Of a stretch of DNA of 64,000 bases, positions 1 to 8,558 are shown piece by piece. The DNA is from Ahrensia sp. (lineage in GTDB: Bacteria; Pseudomonadota; Alphaproteobacteria; Rhizobiales; Rhizobiaceae). Numbering within the stretch: position 1 is the first letter of the stretch; every line of letters starts with the position of its first letter. The position numbers and the translations under genes are program-made. The notes beneath the pieces were generated by a model, which worked only from the letters and a program-made list of their open reading frames with translations, did no database searches and had not been told where the DNA came from. The stretch covers positions 62,001-126,000 of the forward strand of contig JAPPOQ010000009.1 in assembly GCA_028817895.1 (NCBI GenBank), written 5' to 3'.

Positions 1-1
1 G

Positions 2-178
2 TCGTGGCCGTCCGTGGTGAACTCGTGGAGGATTCTGGAAGGCCCGATTTCCGTTGGCGGCATTCCCGCGTCTTTTCTGCTCAAAACCCTTATTCCGGCA
101 TTTTGCGTTTTGCTCGTGGTCCAGTCGGTATCGTGTCTGTTGGCAAGTGCGCTGCGCAGAAAGGGGAATGTGCGTTGA
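2..178 (+). CDS. TRAP transporter small permease (DctQ family), C-terminal part
   Basis: This is the tail of a reading frame entering from upstream of the window; the start is not visible. About 58 residues remain, with a hydrophobic helix rich in L, V and C followed by a basic C-terminus (LRRKGNVR), the usual ending of a DctQ-type four-helix small permease. Its TGA stop (176-178) overlaps the next gene's TTG start by the sequence TTGA, so the two are translationally coupled. The identity rests mainly on that coupling to a DctM gene. DctQ pairs with DctM in the inner membrane. The substrate is not deducible because the binding protein lies outside the window. Confidence 0.7.
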   Translation, partial: SWPSVVNSWRILEGPISVGGIPASFLLKTLIPAFCVLLVVQSVSCLLASALRRKGNVR

Positions 179-1725
179 GCCTTCCCCTCGACCTATTGAT
201 GTTCGCCGCCCTGATTTGCTGCATCCTCCTGGGCTTTCCTGTTTCCTTCAGCATTTCGGGGATTGCGATCATCTTTGCCTTTCTGGGCTGGATGACGGGT
301 GCAATGGACATCACCCTTTTGGGTGCCCTGGGACAGCGCGTTTTCGGTGTCATCACCAACAGCGTTTTGATCGCCATTCCCCTGTTTGTGTTCATGGGGG
401 TCGTTCTGGAGAAAAGCCGGATTGCCGAGGATTTGCTGGAGACGATGGGCCAGCTTTTTGGTCGCCTGCGCGGTGGCCTCGGCTTGTCCGTGGTTGTGGT
501 CGGCGCGCTCTTGGCGGCCTCGACGGGCATCGTCGGGGCGACGGTCATTGCCATGGGTCTGATCGCGCTGCCGACAATGTTGCGCAATGGCTACAACCCG
601 CGACTGGCCTCAGGCATCGTCTGCACGTCAGGCACACTGGGGCAGATCATTCCTCCTTCGACACTCCTGATCATTCTCTCCGACGTCATGTCCAATTCGT
701 TCCAGCAAGCGCAGTACGCTCAGGGAAAATTCAACATCGAAACCATTTCTGTGGGTCAGATTTTTGCCGGAGCCCTGCTGCCCGGTTTGATGCTGGTCTC
801 GATTTACATGGTCTACATTTTGTTGCGCGCCTGGTTCATGCCCTCCGATGCACCCGCAGCCAAAGAAATGATGGAAAGGCCATCGCGCCAGGCAGTCTTC
901 ACAGCCATCGTACCGCCTATTCTTTTGATCGTGGCAGTCCTTGGAGCAATTCTGGGCGGCGTCGCTACTCCCACGGAGGCTGCCTCGGTTGGTGCTGTCG
1001 GCGCGCTCTTGATGGCAGGACACCGTTCGGGTGGCCCCGTGAAACTCATCCTGCTGGGCGCTGCTGCGCTCTTTTATCTCGGCATCGCCGCGGGCATCGC
1101 CCCGGTTCGGTTTCAACGAAATGACCTGAATCTTGGCGACTTTGCATTGGGTGGCTCTTACGGAGTACTCGCGGCTATCGGTGTTGCTGCCATCGCGGTT
1201 GCCTTACTGCGCGCCTGGCGGACCGGCATCTTGTTACCGGCGATGACTCAAACGATGACCGTCACATCGATGATATTTGCCACCATCGTGACGGCCAGTA
1301 TTTTCTCTCTCGTCTTTATCGGCTTGGGTGGCGAAGAACGTGTTGGAGAATTTTTGAAGCTCATGCCGGGAGGCCCACAGGGCGCTTTGCTCTTCTGTAT
1401 GGCATTGATATTTGTGCTCGGTTTCTTTCTCGATTTTGTCGAGATCACAGTTATCCTTTTGCCGCTTGTCACGCCGCCGCTTATATTGATGGGGCATGAT
1501 CCCTACTGGCTTGCGATTCTGATCGCCATCAATTTGCAAACTTCGTTTCTGACACCACCCTTCGGTTTCTCCCTGTTCTACCTTCGAGGCGCTGCACCAA
1601 AGGAAATCACGACCGGTATGATCTATGCCGGTGTTGCACCCTTCATCGGCTTGCAGCTGCTGGGCATGTTTATCATCTGGGTCTATCCGGCAATTGCGAA
1701 CTGGTTGCCGGCGGTATTGTACTGA
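175..1725 (+). CDS. TRAP transporter large permease (DctM family)
   Basis: This is the large membrane subunit of a tripartite ATP-independent periplasmic transporter, which moves an organic acid or similar solute with sodium. About 516 residues contain a dozen or more hydrophobic helices and DctM hallmarks such as a GIVGATVIAMG stretch, a GTLGQIIPPS loop, and TPPFGFSLFYLRG near the C-terminus. It is longer than the usual 430 residues because a hydrophilic and hydrophobic insert follows the central TPTEAASVGA motif, as in the mannitol/chloroaromatic-type subgroup. I chose the TTG at 175, which follows an AAAGGGGAA ribosome site and overlaps the dctQ stop. The open frame upstream to position 4 is read in dctQ sequence and lacks DctM character. 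Substrate unknown. Confidence 0.88.
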   Translation: MSLPLDLLMFAALICCILLGFPVSFSISGIAIIFAFLGWMTGAMDITLLGALGQRVFGVITNSVLIAIPLFVFMGVVLEKSRIAEDLLETMGQLFGRLRGGLGLSVVVVGALLAASTGIVGATVIAMGLIALPTMLRNGYNPRLASGIVCTSGTLGQIIPPSTLLIILSDVMSNSFQQAQYAQGKFNIETISVGQIFAGALLPGLMLVSIYMVYILLRAWFMPSDAPAAKEMMERPSRQAVFTAIVPPILLIVAVLGAILGGVATPTEAASVGAVGALLMAGHRSGGPVKLILLGAAALFYLGIAAGIAPVRFQRNDLNLGDFALGGSYGVLAAIGVAAIAVALLRAWRTGILLPAMTQTMTVTSMIFATIVTASIFSLVFIGLGGEERVGEFLKLMPGGPQGALLFCMALIFVLGFFLDFVEITVILLPLVTPPLILMGHDPYWLAILIAINLQTSFLTPPFGFSLFYLRGAAPKEITTGMIYAGVAPFIGLQLLGMFIIWVYPAIANWLPAVLY

Positions 1726-1734
1726 TCGAAATCT

Positions 1735-1762
1735 GGATAGCCGGATATCATTCCGGCTATCC
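1735..1762. terminator. Hairpin after dctM, probable terminator
   Basis: A perfect 11-bp inverted repeat (GGATAGCCGGA / TCCGGCTATCC) with a 6-nt loop lies just after the dctM stop, between two convergent genes. No clear T-run follows, so it may act as a weak or bidirectional terminator, or as an mRNA 3' stabiliser. Confidence 0.6.
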
Positions 1763-1784
1763 ATGTCATCTGGTTGCTCAGCGT

Positions 1785-2057
1785 TTAAGCCGCTTTGCAA
1801 CGGACGTGATAGATCAATCCGCCCAAGGCAGCGCCGATGATCCAGGCGTAGCCAGCAAGGTTGCTCAGGAACGGTACCCAGACCGTGGCGACGGAGAACA
1901 CGGCTGCGATCGCAAACGCAATCAAAGCATTGTCATGCCAGCCATTGCCATAGTGATACTCGCCGCCTTCCATGTTGTAGAGGTCTGCAACGTTCAGATT
2001 TTCCTTGCGGACGATGTAGTAGTCTGATCCTCCCCCATAGTTGGATTCTGCATAAAT
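1785..2057 (-). pseudogene. C-terminal remnant of an NCS1 nucleobase/cation symporter
   Basis: Reading leftwards from about 2057, the frame gives about 90 residues containing SDYYIVRKENLNVADLY, then EYHYGNGW and two hydrophobic helices. This matches the C-terminal end of NCS1 permeases (cytosine, purine, allantoin and hydantoin transporters), where a D-Y-Y/F-x-V-R-K segment and a Y-x-Y-x-x-G element precede the last helices. The other ten or so helices are missing, and no membrane-like sequence lies upstream before a stop near 2112. The only in-frame ATG is at 1973. An ATG at 2053 with a good AAAGGAG site is out of frame and would stop after 19 codons. I read it as a decayed fragment. It could still be made as a small membrane protein. 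Confidence 0.6.
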
Positions 2058-2137
2058 TCCGCTCCTTTGGAAAGTGCCCCTCCTTGCGGGACGATTGGGT
2101 TGGCGTTCAATTCAGATGAGACTCGAATGGCGGTCAT

Positions 2138-3070
2138 TCAGTCGAACAAACTTGAGACTGATTCTTCAAGCGACGTCCGTCTTATGGCTTCTCCGATCAG
2201 AGCAGCGATGGATAGAACACGGATGTTTTTTGTCTGCTGAACTGATGCCGTAATTTCGATGGAGTCGGTGATCACCAATTCCGTGAGTTTGGAATTGGAA
2301 ATCCTGTTTACGGCCTCTCCGGAAAGGACACCGTGAGTGATGTAGGCTGCTACGCTCGTCGCACCTTGATCAAGCAGCGCTTCCGCTGCGTTGCAAAGAG
2401 TTCCGCCAGAATCGATGATGTCATCAACCAGGATGCAATCACGATCCGTCACCTCTCCGATCACGTTCATGACTTTTGATTCACCCGGTTTGTCCCGTCG
2501 CTTGTCGACGATAGCCAGAGGAGCAGTTACCCTGTTTGCCAAGGCGCGGGCGCGAACGACTCCACCAACGTCCGGTGACACCACCATTAGATTTTCAGTA
2601 TCGTACCGCGCTCCGACGTCTTTGCTCATTTCCGGGATAGCAAAGAGGTTGTCGGTGGGAATATCGAAGAAGCCTTGAATTTGGGTGGCATGCAGATCGA
2701 GAGTGAGAACCCGATCGGCACCAGCCTCGACGATCAGATTGGCGACCAGCTTGGCCGAAATTGGTGTGCGTGGTCCGGGCTTCCGATCCTGTCTCGCATA
2801 GCCGAAATAGGGCAGGACCGCTGTAATGCGCCGCGCAGATGCCCGGCGCGCTGCATCGATCAAGATGAGCAGCTCCATGAGATTGTCATTGGCCGGATAC
2901 GACGTTGACTGGATGATGAAAACGTCCTCGCCCCGAACATTTTCCTTCAACTCTACGAAGATCTCCTGGTCGGCAAATCGGCGAACATCGCAACGGCCCA
3001 ACCCGGTATTCAGATAGTTGGCGATGTCGAGGCTGAGAGCCTCATTGGAATTGCCGGCAAATAGCTTCAC
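2138..3070 (-). CDS. prs: Ribose-phosphate pyrophosphokinase (PRPP synthetase)
   Basis: The enzyme makes 5-phosphoribosyl-1-pyrophosphate from ribose-5-phosphate and ATP. About 310 residues start at KLFAGNSN. Visible motifs are [11 protein letters not shown], the catalytic-loop and metal region around [14 protein letters not shown], the flexible loop [10 protein letters not shown], and the PRPP-binding [12 protein letters not shown] chose the GTG at 3070, which gives the standard family length and is preceded by GGCAGGACAC. A longer start at TTG 3115 would overlap the stop of the upstream phosphoribosyltransferase and add 15 residues not typical of the family. It is the third gene of a minus-strand set with a phosphoribosyltransferase and a BtpA-like protein, so this is probably a dedicated second copy supplying PRPP to that transferase. 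Inference only: the housekeeping copy would lie elsewhere. Confidence 0.9.
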   Translation of the reverse strand: MKLFAGNSNEALSLDIANYLNTGLGRCDVRRFADQEIFVELKENVRGEDVFIIQSTSYPANDNLMELLILIDAARRASARRITAVLPYFGYARQDRKPGPRTPISAKLVANLIVEAGADRVLTLDLHATQIQGFFDIPTDNLFAIPEMSKDVGARYDTENLMVVSPDVGGVVRARALANRVTAPLAIVDKRRDKPGESKVMNVIGEVTDRDCILVDDIIDSGGTLCNAAEALLDQGATSVAAYITHGVLSGEAVNRISNSKLTELVITDSIEITASVQQTKNIRVLSIAALIGEAIRRTSLEESVSSLFD

Positions 3071-3111
3071 GTGTCCTGCCCCAATCTGAACTGGTTGTCG
3101 GAGCGCCCGTC

Positions 3112-3732
3112 TCAAACAGGAAAGGCCATTTCCGGTTTGTAGGTTGCGAAGCTATCGAGGGTCTGCGCATTGGCCTGCCTTTGCCACTCGCTGCCGGGTA
3201 CCACTGCCGTCACACAGTGATATTTCTCGCGATAGGCTTTGGTGTTTTCATTGTCTTCCATCACAATGGCCACCATTCCCGCGACCTGGCCTTCTTGCTG
3301 CTCAACCAGTTGGATGGCGCCGTGCATTGAACCACCCGTTTCGACCCATTGATCGACCAGCAAGACCCTGGTCTTGGGAGCGAAGGCCGGCTTGCGCATC
3401 TCCATGTCCTGAGTGCGGCCGGAATAGTTTTTGAAGGTTGCGCTGTCGGTTTCCACGCATAATTTACCGGCTTTGCGAATGGGGAGGAAGCCCTTTCCCA
3501 AACGGGTAGCAATCCCGGCACCGAGGACAAAGCCCATGGCATCGAGACCGGCGACGACGTCAATCGTATCGGGATCGAGTTCTGCGCAAAGGTCATCGAG
3601 AAGGTCGTGGAAGGCCTTTCCATTGATGTAGATGGATGTGGGATCGAGCCAGGCGAATTTATCGCCTTTCGTGTTGGGAGCCATGAGCGGGAGATACCAG
3701 CGATCATCTCTTGGGCCCTTGTTGTCGGTCAT
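3112..3732 (-). CDS. Adenine-phosphoribosyltransferase-like protein (type I PRTase)
   Basis: About 206 residues of the type I phosphoribosyltransferase fold. The PRPP-binding loop is [14 protein letters not shown], with the acidic pair replaced by D-x-x-x-E and followed by the T-G-G turn. An upstream [18 protein letters not shown] segment resembles the adenine PRTase motif. The base-recognising hood differs from canonical Apt, so the accepted base is uncertain. The gene overlaps the BtpA-like gene by 4 bp (ATGA) and is followed directly by prs, which would supply its co-substrate. A salvage reaction of base plus PRPP giving a nucleotide is expected. The base could be a purine, or an analogue handled by the divergent transporter/deaminase operon. 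Confidence 0.75.
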   Translation of the reverse strand: MTDNKGPRDDRWYLPLMAPNTKGDKFAWLDPTSIYINGKAFHDLLDDLCAELDPDTIDVVAGLDAMGFVLGAGIATRLGKGFLPIRKAGKLCVETDSATFKNYSGRTQDMEMRKPAFAPKTRVLLVDQWVETGGSMHGAIQLVEQQEGQVAGMVAIVMEDNENTKAYREKYHCVTAVVPGSEWQRQANAQTLDSFATYKPEMAFPV

Positions 3733-4478
3733 GCATCTTCTCCTTCTTTGGCACGTTGCATCAAACTGGCCAGCCGGGCCGGATCGATGTTGTAGAAATC
3801 GTCTTTGATGTTGATCCCCGTCGAAACCAGAACACCATCGACATAGGGCAGATACTCGCCGACATTTTCTGGTGTTATGCCCGACGCCAGGGCGAGTGGT
3901 TTTTTACCGCAGGCTTGGCGAAAGGTTTCGATCTTTCCGATGTCTGCTGAATGACCGGTCGCTATACCTGACGTGGTGACGACATCCATGAAACCACAGG
4001 CAATGGTCGCGCTCTTTGCGTAGTCTTTTGGGTCAACTTCGCGTTGTTTCTTGAAGGCGGTGCCACCGAAATACAGGCCGTTCCAGCCGTTACGTTGCTT
4101 GATGGTCTGGATCTCTTCGGCTTCCGGCTGGTCGCCAGCATCGCGCCGCTCGTCAATGCGAGCATCGTCCGCCCAATAGGCATCGATACGAACGCCATCA
4201 TTTTGAAGGTCGGCCAGAATGGGAAACGCCACTTTGCCTGTGACCGCGAGAAAATTGACGCCGATCCACAAGTCCGGAAATTGCTGCCGGACATGACGGA
4301 TGATCGGGACAAATTGCGGGTAAGCAAAGTCATGATTGATGAGAAAAATGCCTTTGCACCCGGCTTCCTGCGCCAGTTTCGCATTCTTCTCGGCTTGGGC
4401 GTTATCAAGCACATGAATGACCGGCAGGACGACCAGACCCTGGCTTGAAAACACAGACCGGAACTGTTGTCGATTCAC
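3729..4478 (-). CDS. BtpA/SgcQ-family TIM-barrel protein
   Basis: About 249 residues, predicted cytosolic, with a TIM-barrel pattern. An early strand reads LPVIHVLDNAQAEKNA, a middle strand has LWIGVNFL, and the C-terminal part PLALASGITPENVGEYLPYVDGVLVSTGI resembles phosphate-binding barrel ends in the BtpA family. Known members are BtpA (photosystem I biogenesis) and SgcQ (sugar cluster), whose chemistry is not established. I chose the GTG at 4478 because GGAAGGAAG lies 5 bp upstream. The ATG overlapping it is out of frame and immediately followed by a stop. It heads the set with a PRTase and prs, which suggests a role on a nucleobase, nucleoside or ribosyl compound. That is inference. Confidence 0.65.
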   Translation of the reverse strand: MNRQQFRSVFSSQGLVVLPVIHVLDNAQAEKNAKLAQEAGCKGIFLINHDFAYPQFVPIIRHVRQQFPDLWIGVNFLAVTGKVAFPILADLQNDGVRIDAYWADDARIDERRDAGDQPEAEEIQTIKQRNGWNGLYFGGTAFKKQREVDPKDYAKSATIACGFMDVVTTSGIATGHSADIGKIETFRQACGKKPLALASGITPENVGEYLPYVDGVLVSTGINIKDDFYNIDPARLASLMQRAKEGEDA

Positions 4479-4538
4479 ATGGCTTCCTTCCGTTTCGGGA
4501 AAGCTAAGCCATTCGCGTTGCATTTGAAAAATTTATAG

Positions 4539-4558
4539 TTCTAATGCTCCCATAAAGT
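4539..4558. promoter_or_regulatory. Probable LysR operator between divergent genes
   Basis: The 20-bp element TTCTAATG-CTCC-CATAAAGT is an imperfect palindrome. It matches 11 of 16 arm positions of a perfect palindrome found at 5489-5508, upstream of the ABC operon. It sits in the 97-bp gap between the BtpA-like gene and lysR, 18-37 bp before the LysR start, where an autoregulatory LysR-type site is expected. Confidence 0.5.
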
Positions 4559-4575
4559 TCACTGGAGGTGTGACC

Positions 4576-5484
4576 ATGGCAACAAACTTGCCAACCGATT
4601 TGCTGCGGAGCTTCATCACCGTCGCCGATCTCGGAGGCTATACGCGCGCTGGCGAGGTTCTCAACCGCAGCCAGCCTGCCATCAGCTTGCAAATGAGGCG
4701 GCTGGAGGAGCTGGTTGACGCGCAGCTTATTGCCCATGACGGAAGACAATTGAACCTGACGGAAGCAGGTGAGATATTGTCAGCCTATGCCCGTCAGATT
4801 CTGCATCTGAACGACGACGCAATCGCGCATTTCCGGCCAACCGATAGTTCCGGCACGATCAGAATCGGACTGCCCACCGATTACGCAGTCTCCTATCTCC
4901 AGGAGGTGGTTGCCAGATTTGCGCTGGAGCATCCCGAGGCGAAACTTGAGATTTGCTGCGATCTCTCAGCCAATTTGCTGAACGGCCTGCACGGCAACCA
5001 GATCAACCTGGCCGTCGCATTGGTCGCCGAAGACAAGAAGCAATATCTGGTTCACGCCTGGGAAGAGCGTCCGGTTTGGGTTGTCGGAAAAACCTCCCAT
5101 GCAGACAAGGAGGTGCCACTGCCTCTCGTGGGTCATTTCGAGAATTGCGAGTATCGAAAGCGCATGACCGCCGCGTTGAAGAACCAGGACAGGCAATGGC
5201 GTCACGCCTATACGAGCCCGGATATTTCCGGCGTTCAGGATGCGGTTGAAATGGGTTTGGGTTTGACGGCACTGACCAGAGCTACGCTGACCGGCAAGAT
5301 GCGTGTATTGAATAAGGCCGACGGTTTCCCCGAACTGGAGAAAATCAGAATTGGCTTGTTCTACAAATTGCCGAGAATGCCGGAGGCGGGGCGGGAACTC
5401 GCCAACCAGTTGATTGAAAATATCGACCGGGCAACGGATCGCCACTTTACGCGCTCGACCCATCCGCAGAAAGGGCGCACATAA
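4576..5484 (+). CDS. LysR-family transcriptional regulator
   Basis: About 302 residues. An N-terminal winged helix-turn-helix carries the LysR pattern (LLRSFITVADLGGYTRAGEVL, then SQPAISLQMRRLEE). An effector-binding domain of the periplasmic-binding type begins near residue 90 (GTIRIGLPTDYAV). The start is ATG 4576, with GGAGG at 4564-4568. A GTG at 4570 is too close to that site. The gene is divergent from the BtpA/PRTase/prs set and sits directly upstream of the ABC-transporter operon, so it probably controls both. Similar palindromes at 4539-4558 and 5489-5508 are candidate sites. The effector is unknown, probably the transported nucleobase-like solute or a product of it. Confidence 0.9.
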   Translation: MATNLPTDLLRSFITVADLGGYTRAGEVLNRSQPAISLQMRRLEELVDAQLIAHDGRQLNLTEAGEILSAYARQILHLNDDAIAHFRPTDSSGTIRIGLPTDYAVSYLQEVVARFALEHPEAKLEICCDLSANLLNGLHGNQINLAVALVAEDKKQYLVHAWEERPVWVVGKTSHADKEVPLPLVGHFENCEYRKRMTAALKNQDRQWRHAYTSPDISGVQDAVEMGLGLTALTRATLTGKMRVLNKADGFPELEKIRIGLFYKLPRMPEAGRELANQLIENIDRATDRHFTRSTHPQKGRT

Positions 5485-5488
5485 AAAA

Positions 5489-5525
5489 TTCTGATGGCTG
5501 CATCAGAAGGATAAATTTTTATAAT
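5489..5525 (+). promoter_or_regulatory. Palindromic operator and -10 box of the ABC-transporter operon
   Basis: A perfect inverted repeat TTCTGATG-GCTG-CATCAGAA occupies 5489-5508, and a consensus TATAAT -10 hexamer lies at 5520-5525. The -35 position falls inside the right part of the palindrome and has no TTGACA-like hexamer, so a bound regulator would touch the -35 region. The palindrome could also act as a hairpin after lysR, but its similarity to 4539-4558 favours an operator. Confidence 0.6.
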
Positions 5526-5660
5526 GCCGTCGACTGGCGATAGACTTTTGACGATTGTGGATTCTCGGGTGAACGCTTGGGCAAAAAAGCCGGCCCGTTG
5601 CGATCCCCATGACCGCGATGCACTGAGCAAGAACCAAAACGGGAGTGAAGGGAAGAGACA

Positions 5661-6794
5661 ATGACAAGTGGGAAAAAGAGTATCTTGAAGCCAACACGGC
5701 GCGAAGTTTTGAAAATTACCGGCGCTGCGGCGTTGAGCGCACCGTTTGTCAGCCGCGCTTGGGCACAGACAACAGAAATCAACATGCTGGCGTGGTACGG
5801 GCACGGCGAGCCTGACGTGGTGGGTGAGTTCGAGGCCGCCAACAATGTGAAGTTCAAACCAAAATACTATGCCGGTGGCGACAACATGCTGGCGCTGATC
5901 GCGCAATCGCCTCCCGGCACATACGACCTCATCCTGTCGGACGGAGAGTTTGTACAACAGCTCAACGCGGCCGGATATATCGAGGAAATGAATGCCGCCG
6001 ACTACCCGTTCGATGACATGTTGCATCCTGATTTCCAGAAATTCCCCGGTCACTGGAAGGACGACAAGCTCTATTCCATGATCCTGCGTGGCGGCCATCT
6101 GGGCGTTTCCTACAACAAGAACTCAGTGACGGCTGAAGAGGCGACCAGCTATGAATGTTTCTGGAAGCCGGAACTGAAGGGCAAAGTCGGCCACTTCGAC
6201 TGGCACTTGCCAAGCCTGGGCATGATGAGTCTGTACAATGGCAATGGTGCCAAACTGTTCGATATCGACGAAGCGGCCTGGGGCAAGGTCAAGGAAACGA
6301 CCCTGAGTCTGCGTCCGCAGGTCGGCGGTTTCTTCGACTACGGTGGGACATTCAACTCGCTGAAAAATGGTGAGATGCAGGCCATGTGCGGTATTGGCGA
6401 CTGGATCACCGGTGTCCTTGAAAGAGACGGCGCACCCGTCGCATCGGTGATCCCGAAAGAAGGTGGCATCCAGTTCACGGAGAGCTATTCCATCGGCAAG
6501 GGTTCCGACAAAGCCGACATGGTGAAAAAATTCATCCAGTACATGATGTCTCCGGACGGGCAGGTGAAGTCGGCACAAATGAAAGCCTATCCGGGCTTCT
6601 GTGTGACCAAGGCCGGACGGGCGAAGCTGCAGGAAGTTGACAAGAAGGAAGCGGAACGGTCCGGGCAGGTCGAGGGACATCCCAACGACCCGATTGCCCT
6701 GATCAACGAGGGGCGCATTCACTACCGCGATATTCCCAAGCAGCAGTCGCTCGAAGACTGGAACGACTTCTGGTCGGAATATAAAAACGCCTAG
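5661..6794 (+). CDS. ABC transporter substrate-binding protein, PotD/PotF-like (polyamine/opine family)
   Basis: About 377 residues with an apparent Tat signal peptide: twin arginine at 13-14 in RREVLK, then a hydrophobic stretch ending at AWAQ. The mature protein begins with TEINMLAWYGHGEPDVV and continues as a type-2 periplasmic binding protein of the spermidine/putrescine class (GTYDLILSDGEFVQQL, YSIGKGSDKADMVKKF). Polyamine-class binding proteins also carry amino acids, thiamine precursors and other cations. The downstream cytosine-deaminase and DUF1989 genes argue for a nitrogen-rich heterocycle rather than a polyamine. First gene of a seven-gene operon, with its promoter at 5489-5525. 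Tat export would be unusual for the family as a whole but occurs in alphaproteobacteria. Confidence 0.85.
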   Translation: MTSGKKSILKPTRREVLKITGAAALSAPFVSRAWAQTTEINMLAWYGHGEPDVVGEFEAANNVKFKPKYYAGGDNMLALIAQSPPGTYDLILSDGEFVQQLNAAGYIEEMNAADYPFDDMLHPDFQKFPGHWKDDKLYSMILRGGHLGVSYNKNSVTAEEATSYECFWKPELKGKVGHFDWHLPSLGMMSLYNGNGAKLFDIDEAAWGKVKETTLSLRPQVGGFFDYGGTFNSLKNGEMQAMCGIGDWITGVLERDGAPVASVIPKEGGIQFTESYSIGKGSDKADMVKKFIQYMMSPDGQVKSAQMKAYPGFCVTKAGRAKLQEVDKKEAERSGQVEGHPNDPIALINEGRIHYRDIPKQQSLEDWNDFWSEYKNA

Positions 6795-6879
6795 GCAAAT
6801 CAGACCCAATTGGGGAGGGCGGTGCTGTGGCACTGACCTCTCCATATTCTGATCTTCGGACACATGGCGGGGAGTGCAT

Positions 6880-7764
6880 TTGGCACAAGTCGGTCACATT
6901 GATGATGGTTCGCTGTCTCCACGCCGCCTGGACCCATATGCGCTAACCTGGCGTTTACCCATTATCGCGTGGCAGGTCCTGTTTTTTGTCGGACCGCTGC
7001 TGTTCATGGTCGCGATGTCGTTCTTTCTGGTGAAGAACTATGTGATGCAGGAGACGTTCGTCTTCGACAATTGGGCGAAGATGTTCAGCCGCAATTATTT
7101 CCGCGACAGCTATGTCTACACGCTTTTTCTCGCGACGCTCTCGACTTTCGTCGTTTCCGTATTGGCCTTTCCAGCCTCGTTCGCCCTTGCCTTCAAGGTT
7201 TCTGACTCGACATGGCGCTGGGCCCTGTTTCTGCTGATCATCCCGTTTTTCACCAGCTATCTGGTTCGGATTTTTTCCTGGTATGTCATTCTGGCGGAAT
7301 CGGGTGTCATCAATGCCATGCTGTCGATCATCGGCCTTGGTCCCTACACGATGCTGAACACCATGTTCGGTACCATCGTCGGTTACATGACGTTGACGCT
7401 GCCGCTGGTGGTCGTGTTGCAGACATTCTCACTGGCCAACATTGATCGCAATCTGGTGCAAGCCGCCCACAATCTGGGCTGTTCGCCGTGGCGCACCGTC
7501 TACACCGTCATTGTTCCGCTCGCAAAGACCGGCCTGATCGTGGCGGCTCTCTTTTGCTTCATTCTCTCATTCGGGGATTTTGTCAGCCCCTATTATCTCG
7601 GTGGATCGAAGCCTCCGACCCTGCCTATTCTGATCATCGACACCACAAAATCCGGGCAGCAATGGCCACGAGCTGCGGTGGTTGCCGTTGTCATGATGGC
7701 GACATTGATCACTATTGCATTTGCCGCCATCACGCTGGCCTATCGGAAACGGACGAGCCGATGA
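6880..7764 (+). CDS. ABC transporter permease, PotB-like
   Basis: About 294 residues with six predicted membrane helices and the permease EAA loop around NLVQAAHNLGCSPWRTVYTVIVPLA, which docks on the ATPase. The first helix (WQVLFFVGPLLFMVAMSFF) is typical of PotB/PotH. I prefer the TTG at 6880, set 5-6 bp after GGCGGGGAG. A GTG at 6874 lies inside that site. The stop overlaps the next permease by ATGA. It forms the membrane channel with the following permease, and the imported solute is unknown. Confidence 0.88.
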   Translation: MAQVGHIDDGSLSPRRLDPYALTWRLPIIAWQVLFFVGPLLFMVAMSFFLVKNYVMQETFVFDNWAKMFSRNYFRDSYVYTLFLATLSTFVVSVLAFPASFALAFKVSDSTWRWALFLLIIPFFTSYLVRIFSWYVILAESGVINAMLSIIGLGPYTMLNTMFGTIVGYMTLTLPLVVVLQTFSLANIDRNLVQAAHNLGCSPWRTVYTVIVPLAKTGLIVAALFCFILSFGDFVSPYYLGGSKPPTLPILIIDTTKSGQQWPRAAVVAVVMMATLITIAFAAITLAYRKRTSR

Positions 7765-8558
7765 GATCGTCGAGCCTGCTCACGGGAGTGCTCCGCGGAT
7801 ACACGGCATTGCTGTTTGTCTTTGTCTTCGCGCCGATCGCGTTCAGCGTGATCTTCTCCTTCAACTCGGCGCGGTTCCCGACGATCCCGCTGGAAAGCTT
7901 CACCCTGCATTGGTACGAAACGATCTGGGCTGATCCCGATGTGTGGCAGGCCTTGCGCAACAGCGTGGTGGTGTCGCTCTGCACCTCGGTTCTGGCGACT
8001 GCGCTGGGGTTCGCGACTGCCTACACCGATTATCGCTACAATTTCAGATTCAAGAGCGCTTATCTTGCACTGGTGCTTTTGCCGCCGACCATTCCACTGA
8101 TCATCATGGCACTGGCGATGCTGGCGTGGTTTTCGAAAATCGGTGCATCGGGTGAATTATGGTCGATCATCATCGCACATACAGTGCTCGCGGCTCCCTT
8201 TGCCATGGCTATCACCCGGCTGCGCCTGAACCAGATGGACAAGGATCTGGAGTCGGCGGCATGGAATCTGGGTGCCAGCGAATGGCGTGCCATGCGGGAG
8301 GTCATCATCCCGTTTTGCAAACCGGCGATCATTTCGGCAGCCTTCCTGACGGCAGCGGTTTCCTTCGACGAATTTGCGATTGCGTGGTTCGTGTCCGGTC
8401 TGAACAAAACCGTTCCCGTGCTCATTCTCGAAATCGTACAGGGCAATATCGACCCGCAAGTGAATGCCATCGGTACATTTGTCTTCCTGGTCTCGATCAC
8501 CCTGGTCATCGCGGCGCAGGTTTTCTTTTCAATTCGCCAAAGCAAGGTCAGCCTATGA
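7761..8558 (+). CDS. ABC transporter permease, PotC-like
   Basis: About 265 residues with six membrane helices. A PotC-like beginning (GYTALLFVFVFAPIAFSVIFSFN) and the EAA loop (DKDLESAAWNLGASEWRAMREVIIPF) are visible. The ATG at 7761 overlaps the stop of the previous permease, and its own stop overlaps the ATPase start (ATGA), so all three are translationally coupled. The open frame extends further upstream, but that part overlaps the other permease in another frame and is not coding. Confidence 0.88.
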   Translation: MRSSSLLTGVLRGYTALLFVFVFAPIAFSVIFSFNSARFPTIPLESFTLHWYETIWADPDVWQALRNSVVVSLCTSVLATALGFATAYTDYRYNFRFKSAYLALVLLPPTIPLIIMALAMLAWFSKIGASGELWSIIIAHTVLAAPFAMAITRLRLNQMDKDLESAAWNLGASEWRAMREVIIPFCKPAIISAAFLTAAVSFDEFAIAWFVSGLNKTVPVLILEIVQGNIDPQVNAIGTFVFLVSITLVIAAQVFFSIRQSKVSL

